A DNA stretch of 42,470 nucleotides, from the NCBI RefSeq assembly GCF_000422865.1, contig NZ_AUGW01000028.1, positions 1 through 42,470 on the forward strand, read 5' to 3'. Position numbers and translations under genes: made by a program. This document shows positions 29,331 through 36,913 of the stretch, one piece after another; position 1 is the stretch's first letter, and each line of letters opens with the position of its first letter. The stretch is from Oceanospirillum maris DSM 6286. Its GTDB lineage: Bacteria > Pseudomonadota > Gammaproteobacteria > Pseudomonadales > Halomonadaceae. The notes under the pieces were generated by a model. The model saw only the letters and a list, made by a program, of their open reading frames with translations, did no database searches and was not told the DNA's origin.

Positions 29331-30086
29331 ATGGTGAAGCCGTTAAACAGCCTGTTGGTTCATGGCTTATTAGAAAGTGCTGAACAGCTGGTTAATCCGC
29401 TTATCAAGCGAGATGCTTCAGCGGTGTTTCAACTGGGGCGCCTCTCTGGACGGGTCGTTCGTCTGCGCTGCACTCAGCCAGAAATAGCCGTGTTGATTTG
29501 GCCTTCTGGTGAAGGTTTGCACATTGAGCGCGATACCTCGGTTGATTCTGATGCAAACGAAGAGCCGCCTCAGATTGTTGATGCCGAGATCGAAGGAAGC
29601 CTAGAGCACTTCATGCGATTCATGCTCGCCTCTGAACAGCGCGAAGCTATGCTTTTTGAAGGCGTGTTAACGCTACGCGGAGATACAGGGCTTGTGCGTA
29701 AGTTTCAGCAGGTTATTGCCAGCCTTGATCTTGATATCGCCTCGATCAGTGAAAAGTGCATAGGCATTGTGCCCACGGCCATTATCGGTGAGCATCTGGC
29801 TGGATTAATACGCTGGAAACGTTCTTTGGTTTATACCGGAGCCCTTGATCTGCAGGAGTATTTGCAAGAGGAGATGGCGCTATTGCCAACCAAGGCTGAA
29901 CAGCAAAGTGTTGCTGATGGCATATTAAATACGAGGCGTCGTATTGATCGCCTTGATGCTCGTGTGCAGCGGCTACAGCAGCAGGTTTTATCATTGATGG
30001 TTACTGGAACTATTGCTGGAAATGCGTCTATTGCATCACACACCGCTACAAGCTCTGAATCAACGTCCTCTTCAGAATCTTATTGA
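29331..30086 (+). CDS. ubiJ: Ubiquinone biosynthesis accessory factor UbiJ (SCP2 domain)
   Basis: The 251-aa protein has an N-terminal SCP2-type lipid-binding fold (about 1-125; [47 protein letters not shown]). A helical C-terminal region with a coiled coil (about 190-225, [18 protein letters not shown]) and a Ser/Thr-rich tail follow. UbiJ serves with UbiK in the soluble complex that handles ubiquinone intermediates. Sequence conservation is low, so position between ubiE and ubiB is the main support. The start may be GTG 29328, ATG 29331 or GTG 29334. It overlaps the region before ubiB. Confidence 0.9.
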   Translation: MVKPLNSLLVHGLLESAEQLVNPLIKRDASAVFQLGRLSGRVVRLRCTQPEIAVLIWPSGEGLHIERDTSVDSDANEEPPQIVDAEIEGSLEHFMRFMLASEQREAMLFEGVLTLRGDTGLVRKFQQVIASLDLDIASISEKCIGIVPTAIIGEHLAGLIRWKRSLVYTGALDLQEYLQEEMALLPTKAEQQSVADGILNTRRRIDRLDARVQRLQQQVLSLMVTGTIAGNASIASHTATSSESTSSSESY

Positions 30087-30100
30087 TAATCGGAGTCACT

Positions 30101-31732
30101 GTGTCCCGTCTGCTTCGTCTGTTAAAAATTATATTTGTCTTCAGTCGTTACCGGTTAGACAGCCTGATTCCTGAGGATCGTCTACCTTGGTTTGCCGTGC
30201 TTCTGCTGCGTTTAAATCCTATGCGATTATTGCCGATCGGTAAAAAAAGCCGAGGCGAGCGTCTGCGTTTAGCGCTGGAAGAGTTGGGCCCTATTTTTGT
30301 GAAGTTTGGCCAGATGCTCTCAACGCGACGGGATCTGTTACCGGACGATGTTGCTGACGAATTGAAGAAGCTTCAGGATCAGGTGCCTCCTTTTCCCAGT
30401 GTTGTCGCGGTTAATGAGATCGAGTCTTCCCTTGGTTTATCCGTAGAAGAGCTGTTTAAATGCTTTGAACGTGAGCCCATGGCCTCAGCATCGATGGCTC
30501 AGGTACATGCTGCTCAATTGAACACGGGGGAGCAGGTTGTTGTTAAAGTGATTCGTCCCGGTATTCGTAAAATACTCGGGAAAGATGTCAAGTTGCTTTA
30601 TACCCTAGCCCACAGCTTGAATTATTGGGTGCCGGAAGCACGACGTTTACATCCTGTTGCGATCGTCTCGGATTATGAGTCCACGTTATTTGATGAGCTG
30701 GATCTACAAAAAGAAGCGGCGAATACCTCACAGTTGCGGCGCAACTTTGAAGGCTCTCCAGCGCTTTATGTGCCCCAGGTGTATTGGGAGCTTACCCGTC
30801 GCAATGTCATGGTGCAGGAGCGTATCTATGGTATTCCCGTCGCGGAAGTTGATGCGCTGATCGCAAATGGCACGGATATGAAAAAGCTTGCGGAACGCGG
30901 TGTTGAGGTGTTTTTTACTCAGGTTTTCCGTGATAACTTTTTCCATGCGGATATGCACCCTGGCAATATCTTTATTTCAGATAAAACCCCCCATGATCCG
31001 CAATATATCGGTATTGATTGCGGTATCGTGGGTAGTCTGTCGGAGGAAGATCAGCATTATCTTGCGCGTAATCTTCTCGCCTTCTTTCACCAAGATTATT
31101 ACGAAGTGGCTCGCCTACATATTGAATCTGGATGGGTTGGTGAAGGCACTCGGGTGAATGAGTTTGCCACGGCTATTCGTGCTGTCTGTGAACCGATTTT
31201 TGAAAAGCCTTTAAAAGAGATCTCCTTTGGGCAAGTGCTGCTTGGCCTATTTCAGACCGCACGTCGTTTCAACATGGAAGTGCAACCTCAGCTGGTGCTG
31301 TTACAGAAGACGCTGTTAAATATTGAGGGGCTTGGGCGACAGCTATATCCCGATCTTGATTTATGGAGCACGGCTAAGCCTTATCTGGAAAACTGGATGA
31401 AGCAGCGCATGGGGCCGAAGGGGATATGGAAGAATATCCGCACCCAGTTCCCTGATTGGATGGAGCAGATGCCAGAAGTGCCAAACATGGTATATGGCGC
31501 TTTGGATCAGATTCGGAAAACAGAAGAGCGGCAGCTGCGCCAAGAAGCGCTACTGCAAGAGCTGGTGACGTCATCGGAAACCCGCAGTAAACGGAAATCA
31601 TCGTCATTAGGCTGGTTGCTACTTGCCTCAGGTGTTTTTGTTGCCTCGGACGGCCTGCCTTGGTTGCTACAATTGCCGCTAGAAGCTCAGGCTTTAATGG
31701 CCTTAGGTGTGTTTTTTCTGATTCGTCGCTAA
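30101..31732 (+). CDS. ubiB: Ubiquinone biosynthesis kinase-like protein UbiB
   Basis: The 543-aa protein of the ABC1/ADCK family has an atypical kinase fold with ATPase activity that supports ubiquinone synthesis at the membrane. Seen are the KxGQ motif ([16 protein letters not shown]), the alanine-rich loop [37 protein letters not shown] and [10 protein letters not shown]-terminal hydrophobic helices (about 495-540) anchor it. GTG 30101 ([11 protein letters not shown]) is favoured: GGAG lies six bases upstream, whereas the TTG at 30083 overlaps ubiJ. Its stop codon sits inside a long perfect hairpin. Confidence 0.96.
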   Translation: MSRLLRLLKIIFVFSRYRLDSLIPEDRLPWFAVLLLRLNPMRLLPIGKKSRGERLRLALEELGPIFVKFGQMLSTRRDLLPDDVADELKKLQDQVPPFPSVVAVNEIESSLGLSVEELFKCFEREPMASASMAQVHAAQLNTGEQVVVKVIRPGIRKILGKDVKLLYTLAHSLNYWVPEARRLHPVAIVSDYESTLFDELDLQKEAANTSQLRRNFEGSPALYVPQVYWELTRRNVMVQERIYGIPVAEVDALIANGTDMKKLAERGVEVFFTQVFRDNFFHADMHPGNIFISDKTPHDPQYIGIDCGIVGSLSEEDQHYLARNLLAFFHQDYYEVARLHIESGWVGEGTRVNEFATAIRAVCEPIFEKPLKEISFGQVLLGLFQTARRFNMEVQPQLVLLQKTLLNIEGLGRQLYPDLDLWSTAKPYLENWMKQRMGPKGIWKNIRTQFPDWMEQMPEVPNMVYGALDQIRKTEERQLRQEALLQELVTSSETRSKRKSSSLGWLLLASGVFVASDGLPWLLQLPLEAQALMALGVFFLIRR

Positions 31733-31744
31733 CGAATCAGAAAA
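31714..31744 (+). other. Perfect 13-bp hairpin across the ubiB stop codon
   Basis: TTTTCTGATTCGT-CGCTA-ACGAATCAGAAAA is a perfect inverted repeat that includes the last ubiB codons and the TAA (31730-31732). No U tract follows on either strand, so it is not a standard terminator; it might protect or define an mRNA end. Confidence 0.75.
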
Positions 31745-31910
31745 GTATACCGCTTGCTTTAAGCATGGTACGCCATGAAAAATTCTATTATGCTTGGCTG
31801 ATCCTTAAGCTTGTTGCTCAGAATCGTACCGTTACTCTGAACTTGGCTTATTAGTAAGTCTTTATAAATCAATTGGTTAGAAAGAAAAATAGTAGATAGG
31901 GCTGATGATT

Positions 31911-32240
31911 ATGAGTGATGTACTACAACAACTCGGTGATATTTTAGCTGAACGCCGTAATGCGGACCCTGACACTTCTTATGTGGCTCAGCTTCACGAT
32001 AAAGGCTTGAACAAGATTTTAGAGAAAGTTGGTGAAGAAGCGACGGAAACAATTATTGCGGCGAAGGATGCTGAGCGCTCTGGTGATGTGAGTGATGTAG
32101 TTTATGAAACTGCAGATCTTTGGTTCCACAGCTTGGTTGCATTATCGCATCTGGGCCAACCTCCTCAGGCTGTTTTAGATGAGCTGGCTCGCCGCTTTGG
32201 CATGCCAGGTATCGAAGAAAAAGCATCTCGTCAGAAGTGA
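31911..32240 (+). CDS. hisE: Phosphoribosyl-ATP pyrophosphatase
   Basis: The 109-aa MazG-like enzyme hydrolyses phosphoribosyl-ATP to phosphoribosyl-AMP, the second step of histidine synthesis. The metal-binding pattern is clear in [19 protein letters not shown] and [19 protein letters not shown] 31911 is chosen because AGGG lies nine bases upstream; an in-frame ATG at 31905 is only three bases from it. The partner hisI, next to hisE in Pseudomonas at this locus, is absent, and hisE is directly followed by tatA. Confidence 0.96.
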   Translation: MSDVLQQLGDILAERRNADPDTSYVAQLHDKGLNKILEKVGEEATETIIAAKDAERSGDVSDVVYETADLWFHSLVALSHLGQPPQAVLDELARRFGMPGIEEKASRQK

Positions 32241-32291
32241 TCGTCAGTGTCTAACGACATGATGTTGATTTAATAAACTGGAGTAAAGATT

Positions 32292-32543
32292 ATGTTGGGT
32301 GGTATCAGTATTTGGCAGTTATTGATCGTTCTGGGCATTATTATCCTGATTTTCGGAACCAAAAAATTGCGTAACGTTGGTAGTGATTTAGGTGGAGCTG
32401 TAAAAGGCTTTAAAGAAGCGGTTAGCAACCCTGACCAAGATGCGGAAAAGAAAGATGATCAAGTCGTTATCGCGAAAAATGCAAGCGACGAATCTGATCA
32501 CGTTATCGACAGTACCGTTGAAAAATCTGAACAGAAAAAGTAA
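32292..32543 (+). CDS. tatA: Sec-independent translocase subunit TatA
   Basis: The 83-aa protein has the hallmark N-terminal membrane helix ([17 protein letters not shown]), the [14 protein letters not shown] hinge, an amphipathic helix ([11 protein letters not shown]) and a charged, disordered tail. Many copies assemble to form the passage for folded proteins. It starts 51 bp after hisE and is followed by tatB after 17 bp. Confidence 0.97.
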   Translation: MLGGISIWQLLIVLGIIILIFGTKKLRNVGSDLGGAVKGFKEAVSNPDQDAEKKDDQVVIAKNASDESDHVIDSTVEKSEQKK

Positions 32544-32560
32544 CTGGGTGAGCCCCGAAT

Positions 32561-32992
32561 ATGTTTGATATTGGTTTTTTTGAACTTATCGTTATCGGTA
32601 TTCTGGCACTATTGGTGTTGGGTCCCGAGCGTCTGCCAAAAGCAGCCCGTACTGCGGGTATGTGGATTGGCCGTATCAAGCAAGGGGTTAGCTCGATTCA
32701 GCAAGAGGTGAATCAGCAACTCCATATAGAAGAGATGCAGCGTCAGCTTGAAGATAATCGCCGTAAACTTGAAGAAACGCTACGCCAACAAGAACAAAGT
32801 ATTACAGAAAGTTCGGGGCCTAAGGCATCGAGCATCCCTGAAAGTAAGAATACAGATAATAAGGATACAGCGGCTGATAGTGAACCAGTGGATAAACCTG
32901 AGGTAATAAAGGTTCGTCCGGAAGATGAAGGGCCTTTTGGTACTTCTGCACCGGATATGGTTACGTCTTCCGATCAGAAAGGTAAGTTATGA
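32561..32992 (+). CDS. tatB: Sec-independent translocase subunit TatB
   Basis: The 143-aa protein is TatA-like at its N-terminus but has the TatB-specific acidic Glu in the helix (MFDIGFFELIVIGILALLVLGPERLP). A long amphipathic and coiled region (about 25-85, rich in Gln/Glu/Arg) and a disordered tail follow. It forms the twin-arginine signal receptor with TatC. The stop overlaps the tatC start by 4 bp (ATGA). Confidence 0.96.
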   Translation: MFDIGFFELIVIGILALLVLGPERLPKAARTAGMWIGRIKQGVSSIQQEVNQQLHIEEMQRQLEDNRRKLEETLRQQEQSITESSGPKASSIPESKNTDNKDTAADSEPVDKPEVIKVRPEDEGPFGTSAPDMVTSSDQKGKL

Positions 32993-33789
32993 GTCAGACC
33001 GAACCTGCGCAACTACCACCGGTTATTCCTGAAGAAGGCAAGCATGCCCCGCTTATTGAGCACCTTATTGAGTTAAGAGGCAAATTACTACGATCAGTCG
33101 TGGTGATTTTATTGGCTTTTTTGGCGTTGTACCCGTTCTCAAATGACCTGTATTTGATTGTTTCTCAGCCATTACGTGAATTATTACCTCCAGGTACGCA
33201 GATGATTGCAACGGAAGTTGCATCGCCTTTTTTAGCACCCTTTAAACTCACGCTAGTTACAGCGCTGTTTGCGGCAATTCCTTACGTGTTATATCAGGTG
33301 TGGAGCTTTATTGCTCCTGGACTATATAAACATGAGAAGAAGATAGCATTACCGCTGTTAGCATCCAGTATTATCTTGTTTTACTCTGGTGCAGTGTTTG
33401 CTTATTACGTCGTTTTCCCGCTAATTTTCGCATTTTTTACGTCAGCTGGACCTACCGATATTGCAGTAATGACCGATATTAACTCCTATCTGAATTTTGT
33501 ACTGAAGCTATTTTTTGCCTTTGGGGTTGCCTTTGAAATTCCTGTCGCAACTTTTATTCTGGTTTGGACCGGTATTACAACCGTGGAGACTCTTTCACAG
33601 AAGCGCCCCTATGTGGTTATCTTTTGTTTTGTCATTGGTATGTTGTTGACTCCGCCGGATGTTATCTCTCAAACCCTGCTCGCACTGCCTATGTGGCTGC
33701 TGTTTGAACTTGGTATTTTAATGTCTCGCTTAGTCAAAAGGTCGGCAGAAAAAAATATTAATGAAGTACCTGAAGAAGAGTCGCAGTAA
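32989..33789 (+). CDS. tatC: Sec-independent translocase subunit TatC
   Basis: The 266-aa protein has six membrane segments and binds twin-arginine signal peptides. Family signatures are the N-terminal PLIEHLIELRGKLLRSVV, the PFLAPFKLTL periplasmic segment, YQVWSFIAPGLYKHEKK, and FGVAFEIPVATFILVW with the conserved Glu. The third loop reads KRPYVVIFCFVIGMLLTPPDVISQTLLALPMW. It is last of hisE-tatABC. A hairpin covering its stop codon probably terminates the operon. Confidence 0.97.
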   Translation: MSQTEPAQLPPVIPEEGKHAPLIEHLIELRGKLLRSVVVILLAFLALYPFSNDLYLIVSQPLRELLPPGTQMIATEVASPFLAPFKLTLVTALFAAIPYVLYQVWSFIAPGLYKHEKKIALPLLASSIILFYSGAVFAYYVVFPLIFAFFTSAGPTDIAVMTDINSYLNFVLKLFFAFGVAFEIPVATFILVWTGITTVETLSQKRPYVVIFCFVIGMLLTPPDVISQTLLALPMWLLFELGILMSRLVKRSAEKNINEVPEEESQ

Positions 33790-33802
33790 GCGGCTCTTTT
33801 TT
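33776..33802 (+). terminator. Terminator overlapping the tatC stop codon
   Basis: AAGAGTCGC and GCGGCTCTT (one G-U) pair over AGTAA, which includes the stop, followed by six T. It isolates tatABC from the downstream accessory operon. Confidence 0.78.
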
Positions 33803-33929
33803 ATCTTCCTGCTCTTTGCCTACGCCTTCTTTTTACCTCCTTTTTTGTTCCTTGTTCACTCCGGTTGGATAATTTCCATGTAAGTGTTTTTTCTTTTTCG
33901 TGTAAGACATCTCTTATAGACTCTCTCCG

Positions 33930-33943
33930 TTGTTGTAGATCAA
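33930..33943 (+). promoter_or_regulatory. FNR/ANR-like box upstream of the di-iron protein operon
   Basis: TTGTT-GTAG-ATCAA matches the FNR/ANR consensus TTGAT-N4-ATCAA at nine of ten fixed positions. Two -10 candidates follow. TTAAAT (33966-33971) would put the box at -41.5. A perfect TATAAT (33981-33986) would put it near -57. The site suggests low-oxygen control of the genes that follow. Confidence 0.55.
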
Positions 33944-34063
33944 ATTAATTTATCTCAATCTAGTTTTAAATAGATGCCTATATAATTGTGATTTGTGAAT
34001 CTACTGTTTTGCTGACATTTGATCGTCAGCCCTCTCCATTTTGATATAAGGATCTTTTTGGTC

Positions 34064-34837
34064 ATGGTTGATCAGAGCAAAATCCTCTATGAGGACGATG
34101 AGCATCAAGTCGTTTGGTTTGGGTGGGAAGATCTTGAACACGAGTCTTTGGTTCAGTCTAATCAGCTTTTGATTATCAATGCTGATAATGCTTATTTGTT
34201 GGACCCAGGTGGCGCTTTTATTTTTTCTGATGTGGCTACAGAGGTGAGTAAGTATGTGCCTCTAAGCCAGATTCGCTATATTCTCGCAACCCATCAAGAC
34301 CCTGATGTTTTATCCTCAATTACTCTTTGGTTGAAAGCGACCAATGCACGTCTTCTCGTTTCACGTTTGTGGATTCGCTTCGTTTCTCATTTCGGTTTTA
34401 GCGATAACTCACGCTTAGTTGCGATTGAAGACAACGGTAAGCAGATTCGCTTAGGTGAAGATGAATATATCAAGTTGTTGCCAGCTCACTTTTTGCATAG
34501 TGAAGGTAATTTCTGTTTTTATGATACTCGCTCTAAAACGCTTTTCTCCGGTGATATTGGCGCTGCTGTTTTCCCAGGGGGAGAACGATATCTTGAAGTA
34601 GAGGATTGGACGTCTCATTTGACCTATATGGAAGGCTTTCATAAGCGATATATGGGTAATAACGTAGCGACTCGACGATGGGTTGCCAGCGTTCGAGGTC
34701 TAGATATTGAACGCATTGTGCCCCAGCATGGTGCCATTATTCCTAAGCAGTTTGTTCCAGTATTTTTTGATTGGTTAGAAGAGCTGAAGTGTGGCACTGA
34801 CCTACTGGATCAGATTTATGATAATGCGCTGTCCTAA
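34064..34837 (+). CDS. MBL-fold di-iron (ODP/flavodiiron-like) protein, copy 1
   Basis: The 257-aa soluble protein has the metallo-beta-lactamase fold without signal peptide. A full set of di-iron-type ligands is visible. They are His77-x-Asp79-x-Asp81 (ATHQDPDV), His142 (PAHFLHSEGNF), Asp164 (FSGDIGAA) and His222 (VPQHGA). This pattern, with acid in place of the second His of hydrolytic HxHxDH enzymes, is that of flavodiiron proteins and the oxygen-binding di-iron protein (ODP) family, which has been linked to chemotactic oxygen sensing. There is no flavodoxin domain, so NO or O2 reductase activity as in full flavodiiron proteins is unlikely. ATG 34064 is chosen by alignment with copy 2; AAGGA lies about 11 nt upstream. 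First gene of a three-gene operon. Confidence 0.82.
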   Translation: MVDQSKILYEDDEHQVVWFGWEDLEHESLVQSNQLLIINADNAYLLDPGGAFIFSDVATEVSKYVPLSQIRYILATHQDPDVLSSITLWLKATNARLLVSRLWIRFVSHFGFSDNSRLVAIEDNGKQIRLGEDEYIKLLPAHFLHSEGNFCFYDTRSKTLFSGDIGAAVFPGGERYLEVEDWTSHLTYMEGFHKRYMGNNVATRRWVASVRGLDIERIVPQHGAIIPKQFVPVFFDWLEELKCGTDLLDQIYDNALS

Positions 34838-34882
34838 TGGATTTAGGGCAAAGAACGTAAAACAATAAGAATGAGGTGGGCG

Positions 34883-35677
34883 ATGCCTGAGCAAATTACC
34901 CGAGTTGATGAAAGTAAGGTCCTGTTCGAGGATGATGAGCATCAGGTGGTTTGGTTTGGATGGGAGGAACAGGAAGGTGCTGATTCTTTCGTGCAAACCA
35001 ATCAATGCTTAGTGGTAAATAACGACAAAGGTTATTTCTTTGATCCTGGCGGTACTTATGTTTTCCATCATGTATTGGAAAACATTATGCGAGTAATCAA
35101 TCCGCGCCAGATTCGTTATCTTTTTGCGACGCATCAAGACCCTGATGTTTGTTCTTCTATTCCCTATTGGATGAAAACGACGGATGCGGATTTACTCATT
35201 TCGCGTCTTTGGTTACACTTTGTTTCACACTTTGGGATGGAAGATGTTGAGCGTGTGGTTGCCGTACCCGACGGCGGCGGACGTATCAGTCTCGATACTG
35301 GAGACTACATCTCGATGGTTCCCGCTCACTTTCTGCATAGTGAAGGCAACTTCAGCATCTACGATAGCCGCTCCAAAATTCTCTTTTCTGGTGACATAGG
35401 TGCCGCAATATTTCCACCCGGAAAGAGAACAATGTTTGTGGAAGATTTTGATGAACACCTCCCTTTTATGGAAGGTTTCCACAAACGTTATATGCACAGT
35501 AATGCTGTGTGTGCTCGTTGGGTTGAGCAAATAAGAGCAATGGATATTAAAATGATTGTTCCTCAGCATGGTGCCATCTTCCCTGAAGATCAGATCGAAA
35601 ATTTCTTAAATTGGTTTAGTGAGCTGCGCTGTGGTGGTGATTATATTGAGCAGATCTACAGGGATGAACGCTTTTAA
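34883..35677 (+). CDS. MBL-fold di-iron (ODP/flavodiiron-like) protein, copy 2
   Basis: The 264-aa paralogue of the upstream protein is about half identical by eye and has identical ligand spacing. The ligands are His84-x-Asp86-x-Asp88 (ATHQDPDV), His149 (PAHFLHSEGNF), Asp171 (FSGDIGAA) and His229 (VPQHGA). The shared blocks EDDEHQVVWFGWE, SRLW, FVSHFG and MEGFHKRYM are also unchanged. Both copies look intact, arguing for maintained function, perhaps as a heterodimer or with different oxygen affinities. ATG 34883 is chosen because AGGTGG immediately upstream forms its ribosome site; the ATG at 34871 lies within that site's flank. It starts 45 bp after copy 1 and ends 30 bp before the HD-GYP-type gene. 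No partner domain such as rubredoxin or flavodoxin is fused. Confidence 0.83.
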   Translation: MPEQITRVDESKVLFEDDEHQVVWFGWEEQEGADSFVQTNQCLVVNNDKGYFFDPGGTYVFHHVLENIMRVINPRQIRYLFATHQDPDVCSSIPYWMKTTDADLLISRLWLHFVSHFGMEDVERVVAVPDGGGRISLDTGDYISMVPAHFLHSEGNFSIYDSRSKILFSGDIGAAIFPPGKRTMFVEDFDEHLPFMEGFHKRYMHSNAVCARWVEQIRAMDIKMIVPQHGAIFPEDQIENFLNWFSELRCGGDYIEQIYRDERF

Positions 35678-35707
35678 GAGCTACTAGGCTCAGCAGGATG
35701 TATGCCT

Positions 35708-36895
35708 ATGATCATGAAGGATTTTGAGCTCAGCTCTATTTCATCAGACGAACTTGTGATTAATAAGCCAGTCCCATGGCCGGTTTATGATGAGTTTGGA
35801 AAATTGCTGATGGCTAAAGGTTCAGTGATTAGAACTGAGCGTCAACGCGATATTTTGATGCGCGTTGGGCTTTATGCCCGTGAAATCAGTAACGAAGATG
35901 AAAAAGATGAAAGGCTTAAGCCCGTTAGTTTTAACCGGCAAGTTAACCCTTTTGCAGAATTTGAAGATATTTGCTTAAGGCTTTCTGAGCTGTTTCAGTA
36001 CATTGAGAAAAAAGAGAATCCACCAGAAGATGCGGTTTTTAAGCGGACAATGGGGATTGTTACTTATTTGCAAGGTCTGGTCGCTCATGATGCAGATGCC
36101 ATGATTGGCGCTGTTCATTTAATCGACAGTTTCCCCTACCATATCTTGCACCCTGTCCAGTGCGCTATTTTGAGTGAGGTCATAGCACTGCGATTTGAGA
36201 TTGACCAAGAAAAGCGTTTGTCGATGCTAGCGGCAACACTAACCAGTAACATCTCGATGAATGCCTATCAGGTTAAGCTGCATCAGCAGCGCAAGCCTTT
36301 GACGGAGCAGCAAAGAGAAGTCATTGAGAAGCACCCTGATGTGAGTGCTTCTATGCTAGAAACATCAGGAATTAATGATAGCTATTGGCTTAAGCTCGTT
36401 CGTTGCCACCATGAACGGCCTGATGGTAGTGGGTATCCAAAAGGTTTGAAAGCCGATGCACTCCCTATTGAGGCAAAAATAATTGCTTTGTCGGATGTGT
36501 ACTGTGCCATGGTGACACCGCGGCCATATCGTGAGTCTGTTACTTACAAAGAGACTCTTCGGGAGTTATTTGTGCAGCGTGGGCGAAGTGTTGATGAGCG
36601 GCTAACGACAATTTTCGTTCATGAGCTAGGGCTTTATCCGCCTGGTGTTTATGTGAAGCTGCAAAATGGTGAGCTAGCGGTTGTTGTTGGGCGTACTCAT
36701 AGCCCAAAAGAGCCATTAGTTGCCAGTGTTCGAAAGGCTGACGGTGATATCTTTTTAAACCCTCGTCGTCGAAATACAGGGATTAGGGAGTTTACAATTA
36801 GAGCGACCTGCTTGCAGAAGGAACAAGTCGCGGTGAACCCTGCAGCTCTATGGGGTATACAGGCGCTGCAGGTGCCGAAAAAACGAATGATGTGA
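35708..36895 (+). CDS. HD-GYP-type protein with degenerate HD motif
   Basis: The 395-aa cytoplasmic protein has an N-terminal beta-rich module (about 15-60, PVPWPVYDEFGKLLMAKGSV) of a type often placed before c-di-GMP domains. A helical region and an HD-GYP domain (about 135-310) follow. The GYP part is well kept: His209 (KHPDVS), HHE at 234-236, DGSGYP at 239-244 and Asp264 (LSDVYCAM). The name-giving HD pair, normally in LLHDIGK, reads LTSNIS, i.e. Thr179-Ser180. Metal binding should be impaired, so this may be a c-di-GMP receptor or regulatory protein rather than an active phosphodiesterase. A C-terminal beta domain (about 310-370) is of unknown role. ATG 35708 is 9 nt from AGGA; ATG 35702 is also possible. 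The gene ends exactly where elbB ends on the other strand. Confidence 0.82.
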   Translation: MIMKDFELSSISSDELVINKPVPWPVYDEFGKLLMAKGSVIRTERQRDILMRVGLYAREISNEDEKDERLKPVSFNRQVNPFAEFEDICLRLSELFQYIEKKENPPEDAVFKRTMGIVTYLQGLVAHDADAMIGAVHLIDSFPYHILHPVQCAILSEVIALRFEIDQEKRLSMLAATLTSNISMNAYQVKLHQQRKPLTEQQREVIEKHPDVSASMLETSGINDSYWLKLVRCHHERPDGSGYPKGLKADALPIEAKIIALSDVYCAMVTPRPYRESVTYKETLRELFVQRGRSVDERLTTIFVHELGLYPPGVYVKLQNGELAVVVGRTHSPKEPLVASVRKADGDIFLNPRRRNTGIREFTIRATCLQKEQVAVNPAALWGIQALQVPKKRMM

Positions 36896-36913
36896 TCAGC
36901 ACATGCTGATCAC
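36892..36913. terminator. Hairpin shared by two convergent stop codons
   Basis: GTGATCAGC-ACAT-GCTGATCAC is a perfect 9-bp hairpin. It contains the TGA of the HD-GYP-type gene (36893-36895) and, on the other strand, the TGA of elbB (36896-36898). Only a short T stretch follows on plus, so termination may be weak. Confidence 0.55.

Noticed and set aside
31660-31854. 64-codon plus-strand frame across the ubiB end
   Set aside because: It mostly overlaps ubiB in another frame, has no family resemblance and is not a hisI remnant.
34019-34063. Longer start of the first di-iron protein at TTG 34019
   Set aside because: The extension has no match in the paralogue, which aligns from the ATG at 34064.
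34064-35677. Beta-lactamase or antibiotic resistance function for the MBL-fold pair
   Set aside because: No signal peptide, and the metal motif is HxDxD with acid at the second position, not the HxHxDH of lactamases.
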